Part shown: one piece after another, positions 1 through 5,051 of the stretch
Layout of the letters: every line of letters begins with the position of its first letter
Numbering within the stretch: position 1 is the first letter of the stretch
Source: Candidatus Acetothermia bacterium
Lineage (GTDB): Bacteria; Bipolaricaulota; Bipolaricaulia; Bipolaricaulales; Bipolaricaulaceae
DNA: 6,700 bases
Direction: 5' to 3'
NCBI GenBank assembly: GCA_003551325.1
Contig: PUMK01000078.1
Location: 1 to 6,700, forward strand
Notes under the pieces: model-generated
Databases searched by the model: none
Seen by the model: only the letters and a program-made list of their open reading frames with translations
Told to the model about the DNA's origin: nothing
Made by a program: the position numbers and the translations under genes

Positions 1-26
1 CCGCCTTCAACGTGTACGCCGCGCGG

Positions 27-506
27 CTAGGCCTTGCGGACCGGTTCGCAGATGTCCACGATGTGTTTCTTCTCGGGATGCTCGTCGGGATCGTTCAGGT
101 AGAGCTCGTAGCAGAGCCGGCTATCGTCCGGCACGTACCCGTTCTCCGGGATCCACTCACCGACCAATCGATCCCACGCCTCACCGTATTCGTTCACGTC
201 GATCTCCACGTGGGCAACGGCGAACAGCCCTCCTGGGATCTTCATCGTTTCCGCCTCGTCGTCCGGTTGTGTCCCCTCGGGCACGGTGATGCACGCGTCG
301 GCCCGGAGGTCCGCCCGGGCCACGGTTTCCGGGTTGTCGTAGTAGACGGCGAGCACCTCCGTCTTCGGAAACTGGATCAGGCCCTTCGGGGCCCCCCAAG
401 CGAAGACCTTCTCGATCGCCTCGCCGATCTTGTTGTACGGGCCGATGTGCCGGATGCAGGCAACGTTTCGCTCGGGGAGCTGCTTCACCTCAGCTGAGAA
501 CTCCAT
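27..506 (-). CDS. Stand-alone GyrI-like small-molecule-binding protein
   Basis: This 159-residue cytoplasmic protein consists of one GyrI-like (SbmC/Rob C-terminal-type) domain. The family binds small, often amphipathic or cationic molecules. Some stand-alone members have been reported to hydrolyse cyclopropanoid genotoxins; no activity can be assigned here. Visible family-like segments are IRHIGPYNKIGEA (18-30), YYDNPE (55-60), ACITVPEGT (71-79), IPGGLFAVAHVEID (90-103), YGEAWDRL (107-114) and a charged C-terminal CYELYLNDP (132-140). I chose the ATG at 504-506 because AAGGAGG lies just upstream on the minus strand (complement of 513-519). The reading frame stays open to 605, but that extension is Arg/Lys-rich and unlike the family. 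The gene lies downstream of, and on the same strand as, an AraC regulator carrying the same domain. By hand alignment about 78 of 142 positions match that domain. I infer a duplication, with this copy lacking a DNA-binding part. The family call is strong; the ligand is unknown. Confidence 0.9.
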   Translation of the reverse strand: MEFSAEVKQLPERNVACIRHIGPYNKIGEAIEKVFAWGAPKGLIQFPKTEVLAVYYDNPETVARADLRADACITVPEGTQPDDEAETMKIPGGLFAVAHVEIDVNEYGEAWDRLVGEWIPENGYVPDDSRLCYELYLNDPDEHPEKKHIVDICEPVRKA

Positions 507-569
507 GGTTGGCCTCCTTATGGCGCTGTGTTGAACGCAGGGTAAGCCCTCCAGGGCCCTTGCGCCTTC

Positions 570-630
570 CCGTATCTTGCGCTTGGGTTGCGGGATCTTG
601 CTCAACGGTTGCCGGATCTTGCGAGTGGCT
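570..630. repeat. 21-bp tandem repeat, about 2.9 copies
   Basis: Three consecutive units at 570-590, 591-611 and 612-630 share a GATCTTGC-like core. They read CCGTATCTTGCGCTTGGGTTG, then CGGGATCTTGC..., then CCGGATCTTGC..., and the first two end in GGTTG. The array fills much of the 122-nt gap between the two minus-strand GyrI genes, and its right edge includes the first bases of the upstream gene's TAG stop (629-631). The period is a multiple of three, so one minus-strand frame reads a repeated QDPAT-type heptapeptide, but no start or ribosome-binding site supports translation. It could be a slippage-generated spacer or part of an mRNA processing site; nothing in the sequence decides. Confidence 0.65.
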
Positions 631-1534
631 ACAGCGGCCGGATCGGTTCGCAGATCTCGAGGATGTGCTTGTTCTGCGGGTGCGTGCGGGGGTCATTCAG
701 GTACAGCTCATAGCAGGGACGATCGTCCGGCTGGTAACCGGACTCAGGCAGCCAGTCTCTGAACAGGCGATTCCAGGCTTCTCCGTACTGGGTGTCGTCG
801 ATCTCCACGTAGGCCGCAGCGTACGTACCTCCGGGAAGCGTCGCGAGACCGATGTCGCGGTTGACCTTGGTCCCTTCCGGAACCGTGATGCAGGCGTCCG
901 ACCGGAGCTTGGCCACCGGTGTCACGTCCGGATTGTCATGGTAGATGGCGATCATGCGTGTGTCCTCTCGGAAGAGCCCCCGAGGACCAGCCCAGCGCGT
1001 GAGTCGGCCGAAGGCGGTCCCGATTTTGCTGTAGTTTCCGACGTGCCGGATGTAAGCGACATGACGCTGCGGCTCCTCTCGAACCTGGACCCGGAAGACC
1101 ATCGCCGTTCGCTGCGCGTGATGCGTCTGCAGCGCATAGCCGTGGTCGGTGAGTTCCCGTCGGAATCGGTCCAACGACGCTCGTCCACCTGCGCGGAACT
1201 GCGACGCCGAAGCTCCGAAGTGGGTTCGGAACTCCCGAGCAAACATCGAGGGCGATGAATAGCCACAAGCCATGGCGATCTCCGTGATCGTCATCGCCGG
1301 GCTGTGGATGAGCATCCCGGCTGCCTTCTGGGCTCGGTGCCGGCGAACGAACTCATTCACCGTCTCCCCGACGATCGACTTGAAGGTTCGATGGAAGTGA
1401 TAGGGGGAGAAGTTGGCAGCGTGGGCGATCGTTTCCAGCCGAAGATCGCCGTTCAGATTCTCCCGGACGTAGTCGATCGCTCGGTTGATTCGACCGACGT
1501 ACTCGCTACGTTTCAGTTCCCCTGCATCCGACAT
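629..1534 (-). CDS. AraC-family regulator with GyrI-like ligand domain
   Basis: This 301-residue cytoplasmic transcription factor has an N-terminal AraC/XylS DNA-binding domain, with two helix-turn-helix units near residues 33-53 (LETIAHAANFSPYHFHRTFK) and 82-107 (TITEIAMACGYSSPSMFARE followed by FRTHFG). The second includes the family signature IAxxCGYxSxSxFxREF. A linker leads to a GyrI-like effector domain from about 145 to 301, with IRHVGNYSKIG (162-172), ACITVPEGT (214-222) and YGEAWNRL (250-257). This order and length match Rob-like AraC-GyrI regulators, which sense amphipathic compounds. I chose the ATG at 1532-1534 because GAGAGGTGG lies upstream at fair spacing; the frame is open to 1600, but that extension is not family-like. 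The stand-alone GyrI gene follows on the same strand after a 122-nt gap, so it is the likely regulated partner, along with this gene itself. The ligand is not inferable. Confidence 0.93.
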   Translation of the reverse strand: MSDAGELKRSEYVGRINRAIDYVRENLNGDLRLETIAHAANFSPYHFHRTFKSIVGETVNEFVRRHRAQKAAGMLIHSPAMTITEIAMACGYSSPSMFAREFRTHFGASASQFRAGGRASLDRFRRELTDHGYALQTHHAQRTAMVFRVQVREEPQRHVAYIRHVGNYSKIGTAFGRLTRWAGPRGLFREDTRMIAIYHDNPDVTPVAKLRSDACITVPEGTKVNRDIGLATLPGGTYAAAYVEIDDTQYGEAWNRLFRDWLPESGYQPDDRPCYELYLNDPRTHPQNKHILEICEPIRPL

Positions 1535-1883
1535 GATGCAAGTCCCACCTCTCTGGGGGTTCCACAGCCCGAAACAGTTGCCTGAGCCGAGAACTCCCAT
1601 CTGCCTCGGCCCTCATGCCCCCGCAGTTTCCTTGATGCGCCTGGCAAAGCCAGTGTAGTGGTCATGGCCACTGCGGACCAGCCTGCATGTGTTCGGCTCT
1701 GCCCGTGGGCAGGACGTCCCCTCCACCGCCGTCCTACAATTCGTCCTGCCTGTAGTCGGGTGTACAGTATCATGGCACGGTCAGGCGGCCCAATGTGAAG
1801 ACAGACGGGAGGATAGATTAGGAGGGGGTGAGGCTCGGCCGCCACGGTTCTCTAGCAGCAGAGCCAAAAAGGAGAGGCACAAG
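1535..1883. promoter_or_regulatory. Divergent intergenic region with inverted repeats
   Basis: These 349 bases separate the minus-strand AraC regulator from the plus-strand glycosylase-like remnant, and should hold promoters in both directions. I could not place convincing -35/-10 pairs. Visible structure includes CTGGC-AAA-GCCAG (1641-1653), AGTGG-TCATGG-CCACT (1657-1672), and a wide inverted repeat GGCAGGACG / CGTCCTGCC (1708-1716 and 1742-1750). A plus-strand GGAGGGGGTGAGG at 1821-1833 resembles a ribosome-binding site followed by GTG, but the spacing is too tight to support a leader peptide. A weak hairpin at 1847-1866 (GGTTCT/AGAGCC) lies just before the AAAAAGGAG ribosome-binding site. 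The dyads are candidate operators for the adjacent regulator, by position only. Confidence 0.45.
1708..1750. promoter_or_regulatory. 9-bp inverted repeat with an extra internal half-site
   Basis: GGCAGGACG (1708-1716) and CGTCCTGCC (1742-1750) are perfect reverse complements separated by 25 bp. A third CGTCC occurs between them at 1730-1734, and another begins at 1715 inside ACGTCC. So three same-orientation CGTCC cores start at 1715, 1730 and 1742. AraC-family proteins often bind spaced half-sites upstream of their own gene, so this could be an operator cluster. That role is inferred from position only. Confidence 0.35.
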
Positions 1884-2178
1884 ATGAAGGTAAACGAGCA
1901 CTTCAGTTGTGTCGAGTTCCCCTGCGCCGACGTCCGCCACGAGTGCTACGTTGTCCCACCCATCGAGGTAACCCCCAACAAGGTATCGGTCGTGTTGATA
2001 TCGCAAGCTGCCCCATCCGATTCCGGCGATTATTACTACGCGGAAGGCAACCCGCTGTTCGAGCAGACCACAGTGCAAACATTCCGCCATGCAGGCGGGG
2101 CCGAGCTTCTTCATCGAAAAGAGCAAGCGGACGATGATCGCGGAGGATATCGCCGCGGCACTAGCGCTGGTGCGGTAG
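1884..2178 (+). pseudogene. Internally deleted uracil-DNA-glycosylase-family gene
   Basis: The ATG at 1884 follows AAAAAGGAG at good spacing. The first 71 or so codons read like the N-terminal part of a uracil-DNA glycosylase superfamily protein: FSCVEFPCADVRHECYVVPP (7-26), then VSVVLISQAAPSDSGDYYY (34-52) and NPLFEQTTVQTFRHAG. Family members recover uracil-damaged DNA and are usually near 200 residues. After HAG (about 2093) this frame turns into low-quality sequence. In a different frame from 2089, QAGPSFFIEKSKRTMIAEDI and AAALALVR run to a TAG at 2176-2178, which from memory resembles the C-terminal end of the same family. I infer that about half the gene, including most of the catalytic core, was deleted, and that the joint also shifted the frame. 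The frame from 1884 stays open to 2450, but the later part belongs to another small gene. The family call rests on recall and needs a profile search. Confidence 0.55.
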
Positions 2179-2230
2179 CGTTTCTTGCTGTGCTACCCAA
2201 GCCCCCTCTTCCCGTCCGGCGTTTGCGCAA

Positions 2231-2250
2231 GGTAGCTAGGAGGAGCTACC
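2231..2250 (+). promoter_or_regulatory. Hairpin presenting the Shine-Dalgarno in its loop
   Basis: GGTAGCT (2231-2237) and AGCTACC (2244-2250) form a perfect 7-bp stem whose 6-nt loop is exactly AGGAGG. A GTG start (2251-2253) follows the stem directly. A ribosome-binding site in a hairpin loop is the arrangement used by some translational regulators; for example, CsrA/RsmA proteins favour GGA in loops. Which regulator, if any, acts here is unknown. It may simply control access to the start of the small gene that follows. Confidence 0.55.
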
Positions 2251-2276
2251 GTGACGGACAAGCAGAAGGAGGTGCG

Positions 2277-2450
2277 GTGACGGACATGCTGGCCAGCCTC
2301 CGGGCGATCGAGTCCCGGATCGAGGGCGCCTTGTGGGAGGACGAAGTGTTTGAGAGGCCGGAGCGCGCGCTCGGGGTCTACGAGGACGCCCGGCAAGAGG
2401 ACCCAAAAGCAGACTATATAGGGATTGCTCCGGACAAGCTTCCGTATTGA
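2277..2450 (+). CDS. Small acidic protein of unknown function; start region odd
   Basis: Reading from GTG at 2277 gives 57 residues, MLASLRAIESRIEGALWEDE (from the fourth codon) and then EVFERPERALGVYEDA, ending in a conserved-looking DYIGIAPDKLPY. The first part has strongly G/C-ending codons and an amphipathic, helix-forming pattern; I do not recognise the family. AAGGAGG at 2266-2272 is only 4 nt from this GTG. A better-placed start is GTG 2251, just after the AGGAGG hairpin, but that frame closes after nine codons at TGA 2278-2280, which overlaps GTG 2277. The ten bases GTGACGGACA occur at both starts. Either a tiny leader ORF is translationally coupled to this one, or a single-base deletion split one gene of about 66 codons that began at 2251. 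No membrane segment or signal peptide is visible. Confidence 0.5.
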   Translation: MTDMLASLRAIESRIEGALWEDEVFERPERALGVYEDARQEDPKADYIGIAPDKLPY

Positions 2451-2487
2451 ATACACCAGGTAGTGTCCACAACCGTGGTTGCGGAGT

Positions 2488-2510
2488 GGAGGAGCGAGTA
2501 ACTCTCCTCT
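2488..2510. terminator. Possible bidirectional hairpin between convergent genes
   Basis: GAGGA (2489-2493) pairs with TCCTC (2505-2509), and an inner GAG (2496-2498) pairs with CTC (2502-2504) around a 3-nt loop, with a 2-nt bulge. It lies in the 81-nt gap between the small plus-strand gene and the minus-strand methyltransferase, where a shared terminator is expected. There is no T-run on either side, so a factor-independent role is weak. A GC palindrome (GCGCGCTGCGCGC, 2516-2528) just before the methyltransferase stop could add to it. Confidence 0.3.
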
Positions 2511-2531
2511 TGAACGGCGCGCTGCGCGCTC

Positions 2532-3383
2532 TTACCGTGGCCTTACCGAGCGCTCGGCCGCGCCTGCCTTCCTCGCCCGCAGGGTGAACATGAGCGGCAC
2601 CATGCCCCCGTATTGCGGCAAGCGATACCAGCGGCCGTCCTCGGAGGTCATGCTCGGGTAGCGCCGGAAGAAGAGCCGGTCGTACTCGTTGTAGAGCTCG
2701 AGCTGCATCCCCGCTCTCATCAGCGCGCTGAGGATCTCGCCCGTGCCCCATACCCACTCGTGCGAGGGGTGGCCCAGCCTGTGGTCCGGATCGGCGTAGT
2801 CCGGTCCCCCCGCTTCGAACCGCATCGGCTCAGGTAGGTGGAAATATGGATACACGAACGATAGAACCCCGGGCGACTCTTCTTCGAGAGCGTTCAGGAT
2901 AGGATGGGACTCCATCATGTAGAAGACGCCATCGGGGACCAAGAAGTCGGCGATCAGTTGTCCCCACGCGTCGAGGTCACGCAACCAGCACAGCACACCG
3001 CGCGAGGTGTACACGATGTCAAACCGCTCGCTGAGGACCGTTCGCAGGTCGTAGACGCTGGTCTCGACGAAGCGTGCCTCGAGCCCAAGTTCGTCCCGCA
3101 AGCGCTCCGCACAGGCGATCGCCACGGGGGAGAAGTCAACGCCGGTTACGATGGCACCGTGGCGCGCCCAGGCCAGCGTGTCCGTGCCGATATGGCATTG
3201 GAGGTGCAGAAGCCTCTTCCCTCGGACATCGCCGATCTCACGGAGTTCGATCTCGTCGAGGATCTCCCGCCCCTGGCGGAGAAGGTCGACTTCCGGATAG
3301 GCTCCCATGTGCACGCGGGCCATCTCGTTCCACAGGCCACGGTTTGATTCCTCGGCGCTCCTATGCTTGTCCTGCGTGGACAT
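2532..3383 (-). CDS. Class I SAM-dependent methyltransferase
   Basis: This is a 283-residue soluble enzyme expected to transfer a methyl group from S-adenosylmethionine to an unknown, probably small, acceptor. The SAM-binding motif I region is LLHLQCHIGTDTLAWARHG (58-76). It lacks the usual GxGxG glycines, which is typical of the HLQCHxGxDT subgroup. The strand-2 acidic residue is in GVDFSPVAI (81-89, D83), and FDIVYTSRGVLCWL (121-134) is the motif IV region. The C-terminal half (from about 150) is rich in aromatic residues and has PEPMRFEAGG (185-194), HEWVWGTGEI (208-217) and LYNEYDRLFFRRYPSM (230-245); it probably shapes the acceptor pocket. The ATG at 3381-3383 has AAGGAG seven bases upstream (complement of 3391-3396). 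A 5-bp palindrome lies about 50 bases upstream. The gene stands alone on its strand, 524 nt from the next minus-strand gene. The fold call is firm; the substrate is unknown. Confidence 0.9.
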   Translation of the reverse strand: MSTQDKHRSAEESNRGLWNEMARVHMGAYPEVDLLRQGREILDEIELREIGDVRGKRLLHLQCHIGTDTLAWARHGAIVTGVDFSPVAIACAERLRDELGLEARFVETSVYDLRTVLSERFDIVYTSRGVLCWLRDLDAWGQLIADFLVPDGVFYMMESHPILNALEEESPGVLSFVYPYFHLPEPMRFEAGGPDYADPDHRLGHPSHEWVWGTGEILSALMRAGMQLELYNEYDRLFFRRYPSMTSEDGRWYRLPQYGGMVPLMFTLRARKAGAAERSVRPR

Positions 3384-3432
3384 CGCTCATCTCCTTGCCC
3401 TTCATCTGACCGGCGCACATTCCCTTGACCTT

Positions 3433-3446
3433 CACAATAAGTTGTG
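3433..3446. promoter_or_regulatory. 5-4-5 palindrome upstream of the methyltransferase
   Basis: CACAA-TAAG-TTGTG is a perfect 5-bp dyad with a 4-nt centre, located 50 bases upstream of the methyltransferase ATG in an A+T-richer patch. Position and symmetry suit a repressor operator or a short hairpin in the 5' leader. No cognate regulator can be named. Confidence 0.3.
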
Positions 3447-3848
3447 CGGCCTCCCACCACGACAACCACGGCCCGAGTGCGCGCTCGCGGGGGACAGGTC
3501 CGACAAACACAATGCTACTCTGGCCTACGCATGCGGCAAGGGTCAACTCGATTCTCCCCGCTCAGCTTTCCCAGCGGAGCTGGCGGCACACCATCCCGGA
3601 CCAGCTTCCACGGACGACCTTGAGCCAGGCTACAAGAACTCTCCTCGGACCGCGTGGAAGATCGACCTCACTTCTCTAGCAAGGACGTCCTGGTCGGCCT
3701 TGGTGGGTGGTGCCTTGGCGCGCTTGAAGGGCGAGATGTCTGCGTCATCGGCAGCGGCGACACCGGAGCTGAGGACCGTGCGGGCTGGCGCGTGAACCCG
3801 CTGGCGGGGCTCCCGGCGTGGTTGGTGATCTGCGCGGAGAGAGCCTGA

Positions 3849-3896
3849 GGCGGACCGCGGGCTCTTTGCTCGTCCCTGAACGAGTCCCGGTCTGCC
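3849..3896. repeat. Long imperfect hairpin
   Basis: On the plus strand GGCGGACC (3849-3856) pairs with GGTCTGCC (3889-3896) through eight pairs including one G-U. GGG (3859-3861) then pairs with CCC (3886-3888), and CTCGT (3869-3873) pairs with ACGAG (3880-3884) around a 6-nt loop. A 2-nt bulge and an asymmetric internal loop separate the helices. It starts right after a plus-strand TGA (3846-3848) and lies 11 nt beyond the acetyltransferase TAA on the minus strand. It may terminate or stabilise the acetyltransferase transcript, or be a structured RNA. No T-tract follows. The wobble pair makes the plus-strand RNA the slightly better folder. Confidence 0.45.
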
Positions 3897-3907
3897 CATC
3901 CTCACTC

Positions 3908-4507
3908 TTAGGATCGTTTCAGATGCTTCCTCATCACCAACTGCCGGGGCGTTTCGTGATGCACGGTAAAACCGCTTTGCTTGTACAACTCGACCGGCCC
4001 CATGTAATCCTCCGCCTCATTGGCGAATGCCTGGTTCGGATACGCCTCCACACAATCAAATCCGTCTTGGGCCGCGTCTTGACAGACACGCTCCAGCAAC
4101 AGCTTAGCAATACCCTTTCTTCTCATCTCCGGGGCGATCGCAAAGCAGAACACCGATTTCACCGTGCTGTCGGGGTGCGATTCCTCTGTCGGGACGGAAC
4201 CCATAAACCGCCGCCAACAGTAGCATTTCAGGCAATCGGCTTTCGTGTTGGCGTTGCACCATCCCACAACCCTATCATCACAATAGGCGAGATAGCCTTG
4301 TATGCTGCCACCCTTGACATAGTGGATGGCGTAGTTCCTTCGTGCTTCGACCGATGACGTATAGTCTTTGCCTTCAGCGTCATCATTGCACCACCACACG
4401 CAGTAACACTTGTGCTCAGGTTTGTTGGTGGCATGGGGCGTCGTATCGAAGAAGCGCACATAATCGTCCACAAGGTCGGGCGTCAACTTGCGAATGTCGA
4501 TGTTCAT
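3908..4507 (-). CDS. GNAT-family N-acetyltransferase, cysteine-rich
   Basis: This 199-residue cytoplasmic enzyme is predicted to move an acetyl group from acetyl-CoA to an amine. The acetyl-CoA-binding motif A is VKSVFCFAIAPEMRRKGIAK (116-135), with the R-R-x-G-x-A loop at 129-134. The central strand segment is RVVGWCNANTKADC (79-92), and the C-terminal GNAT motif is YMGPVELYKQSGF (168-180). Eleven cysteines are present, including C34, C36 and C40 in CYCVWWC and C92, C95 and C97 in CLKCYC; a metal site or redox sensitivity is possible but unproven. G+C over 4021-4380 is about 54% by hand count, against about 65-70% in sampled lines of the flanking genes, which suggests acquisition from elsewhere. 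The start codon has only a weak ribosome-binding site (AGGG, 11-14 nt upstream), but a 33-codon ORF ends in the overlapping ATGA, so coupling could load ribosomes. The substrate is unknown. Confidence 0.9.
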   Translation of the reverse strand: MNIDIRKLTPDLVDDYVRFFDTTPHATNKPEHKCYCVWWCNDDAEGKDYTSSVEARRNYAIHYVKGGSIQGYLAYCDDRVVGWCNANTKADCLKCYCWRRFMGSVPTEESHPDSTVKSVFCFAIAPEMRRKGIAKLLLERVCQDAAQDGFDCVEAYPNQAFANEAEDYMGPVELYKQSGFTVHHETPRQLVMRKHLKRS

Positions 4508-4605
4508 CCGTTACGCCCTGCAGTAAAGCGGTTCATGGCTTCCACAAGATGGCCTCCCGGTTTCCGATACCTCTTCGCCTCAGGCTCCCGGACCACGCTG
4601 CTCAT
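4504..4605 (-). CDS. Short ORF overlapping the acetyltransferase start
   Basis: This 33-codon frame contains REPEAKRYRKPGGHLVEAMN and ends NRFTAGRNG; its TGA (4504-4506) overlaps the acetyltransferase ATG as ATGA. The peptide is basic, with no signal or membrane segment, and I do not recognise it. Its own ATG is preceded only by AGG directly adjacent, a poor ribosome-binding site. It could be a coupled leader peptide, the tail of a decayed gene or a chance frame. The four-base overlap and the weak independent start of the acetyltransferase are the only positive evidence. Confidence 0.25.
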   Translation of the reverse strand: MSSVVREPEAKRYRKPGGHLVEAMNRFTAGRNG

Positions 4606-4659
4606 CCTGAATGATCGTAGCGAGGGGACCGAGGCGGGACAACTCGTTGACGCATCCAA

Positions 4660-4928
4660 TCACGAGAATCCATCGGAATGGCGTCCTGCGGCAGGCCCGT
4701 GGTTGATCCGTTCAACGATACCTTGCATCACCAGGTCTTCGTCATCCTCGGGGATCCCGCGCGGGCGCGAAGGGTAGAGGTACATACGCACGCAACCTTC
4801 GTCCTGAAGCCCGCGAATGTACGCCGCCGCATCCTCGATCTCGTGTTTGCCATGGCGCGCACTCCCAACGAGCATACTTCAGGCTCGCCATTGTTCACCA
4901 CACTCGCCTCAGTAAGATGGGGGCACAT
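4660..4928 (-). pseudogene. Frameshifted small gene of unknown function (about 88 codons)
   Basis: From the ATG at 4926-4928 one minus-strand frame reads MCPHLTEASVVNNGEPEVCS then LGVR. A second frame continues with HGKHEIEDAAAYIRGLQDEG, CVRMYLYPSRPRGIPEDDED and LVMQGIVERI to a TGA at 4660-4662. The frames meet in the run GCGCGC (4855-4860). Removing one GC there would join them as LGVR-HGKHE, giving an 88-residue acidic protein with cysteines at 2, 19 and 52. The downstream frame alone would give 71 residues from an ATG at 4875 with no ribosome-binding site, and a stop codon lies two codons upstream of it. I infer a dinucleotide slip, real or from sequencing. I do not recognise the family. 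The start at 4928 has no strong ribosome-binding site, so the true 5' end is uncertain. Confidence 0.4.
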
Positions 4929-5051
4929 GGCACGGATAGGCTGACCGGGAACCGCACGGGCTGCGAGAGGGCGAACACCCCTCCGCCTTGAGCAACGCAG
5001 CTTATGCGGTCCTGCAGAACATGCGTTCAGAAGTACGGGGAGGATGCACCG

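Larger units (their letters stand above)
3384..3907. other. Gene-poor region between methyltransferase and acetyltransferase
   Basis: No reading frame here has both a good ribosome-binding site and recognisable protein features. The most coding-like stretch is a plus-strand frame that ends in TGA at 3846-3848, with DVLVGLGGWCLGALEGRDV and VCVIGSGDTGAEDRAG in its middle; its only start candidate is a GTG at 3654 without a ribosome-binding site. It might be a gene remnant. A minus-strand 91-codon frame (3630-3905) is rich in Arg, Ala and Pro and looks like a chance frame. Structural elements in the region are listed separately (3433-3446 and 3849-3896). The minus-strand promoter of the methyltransferase should lie near 3400-3550, but I see no confident -35/-10 pair. 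Confidence 0.4.

Noticed and set aside
12..497. Plus-strand open frame of 161 codons
   Set aside because: It mirrors the minus-strand GyrI gene, whose family motifs and AAGGAGG site are clear.
509..1258. Plus-strand open frame of 249 codons
   Set aside because: It is antisense to the AraC-GyrI regulator, with no ribosome-binding site and an arginine/serine-rich composition typical of a shadow frame.
1761..1773. TGTACAGTATCAT as a promoter -10 region
   Set aside because: No matching -35 hexamer lies at about 17 bp on either strand, so I do not call a promoter.
1828..1887. 19-codon GTG leader frame ending in ATGA at the glycosylase-like start
   Set aside because: The AGGAGG is only two bases from the GTG, too close for normal initiation, and the peptide has no features. 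The overlap is probably accidental.
1689..2450. One continuous 253-codon plus-strand gene
   Set aside because: The frame stays open, but the part before 1884 is non-coding in character, the middle (about 2094-2250) is an out-of-frame reading of the glycosylase tail, and the end is a separate small gene.
3849..3896. Possible tRNA-like fold
   Set aside because: The helices nest as one bulged hairpin rather than a cloverleaf, and no TTCGA-type T-loop or CCA end is present.
3630..3905. Minus-strand 91-codon frame directly after the acetyltransferase
   Set aside because: It begins two bases beyond the acetyltransferase stop with a GAGTGAGG-like site, but the product is Arg/Ala/Pro-rich without any domain, and its start runs through the long hairpin. 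It is more likely a chance frame.
4967..4983. GAGGG / CCCTC hairpin upstream of the pyruvate-kinase-like gene
   Set aside because: A 5-bp stem with a 7-nt loop in G+C-rich DNA is expected by chance, and nothing in its position gives it a role.
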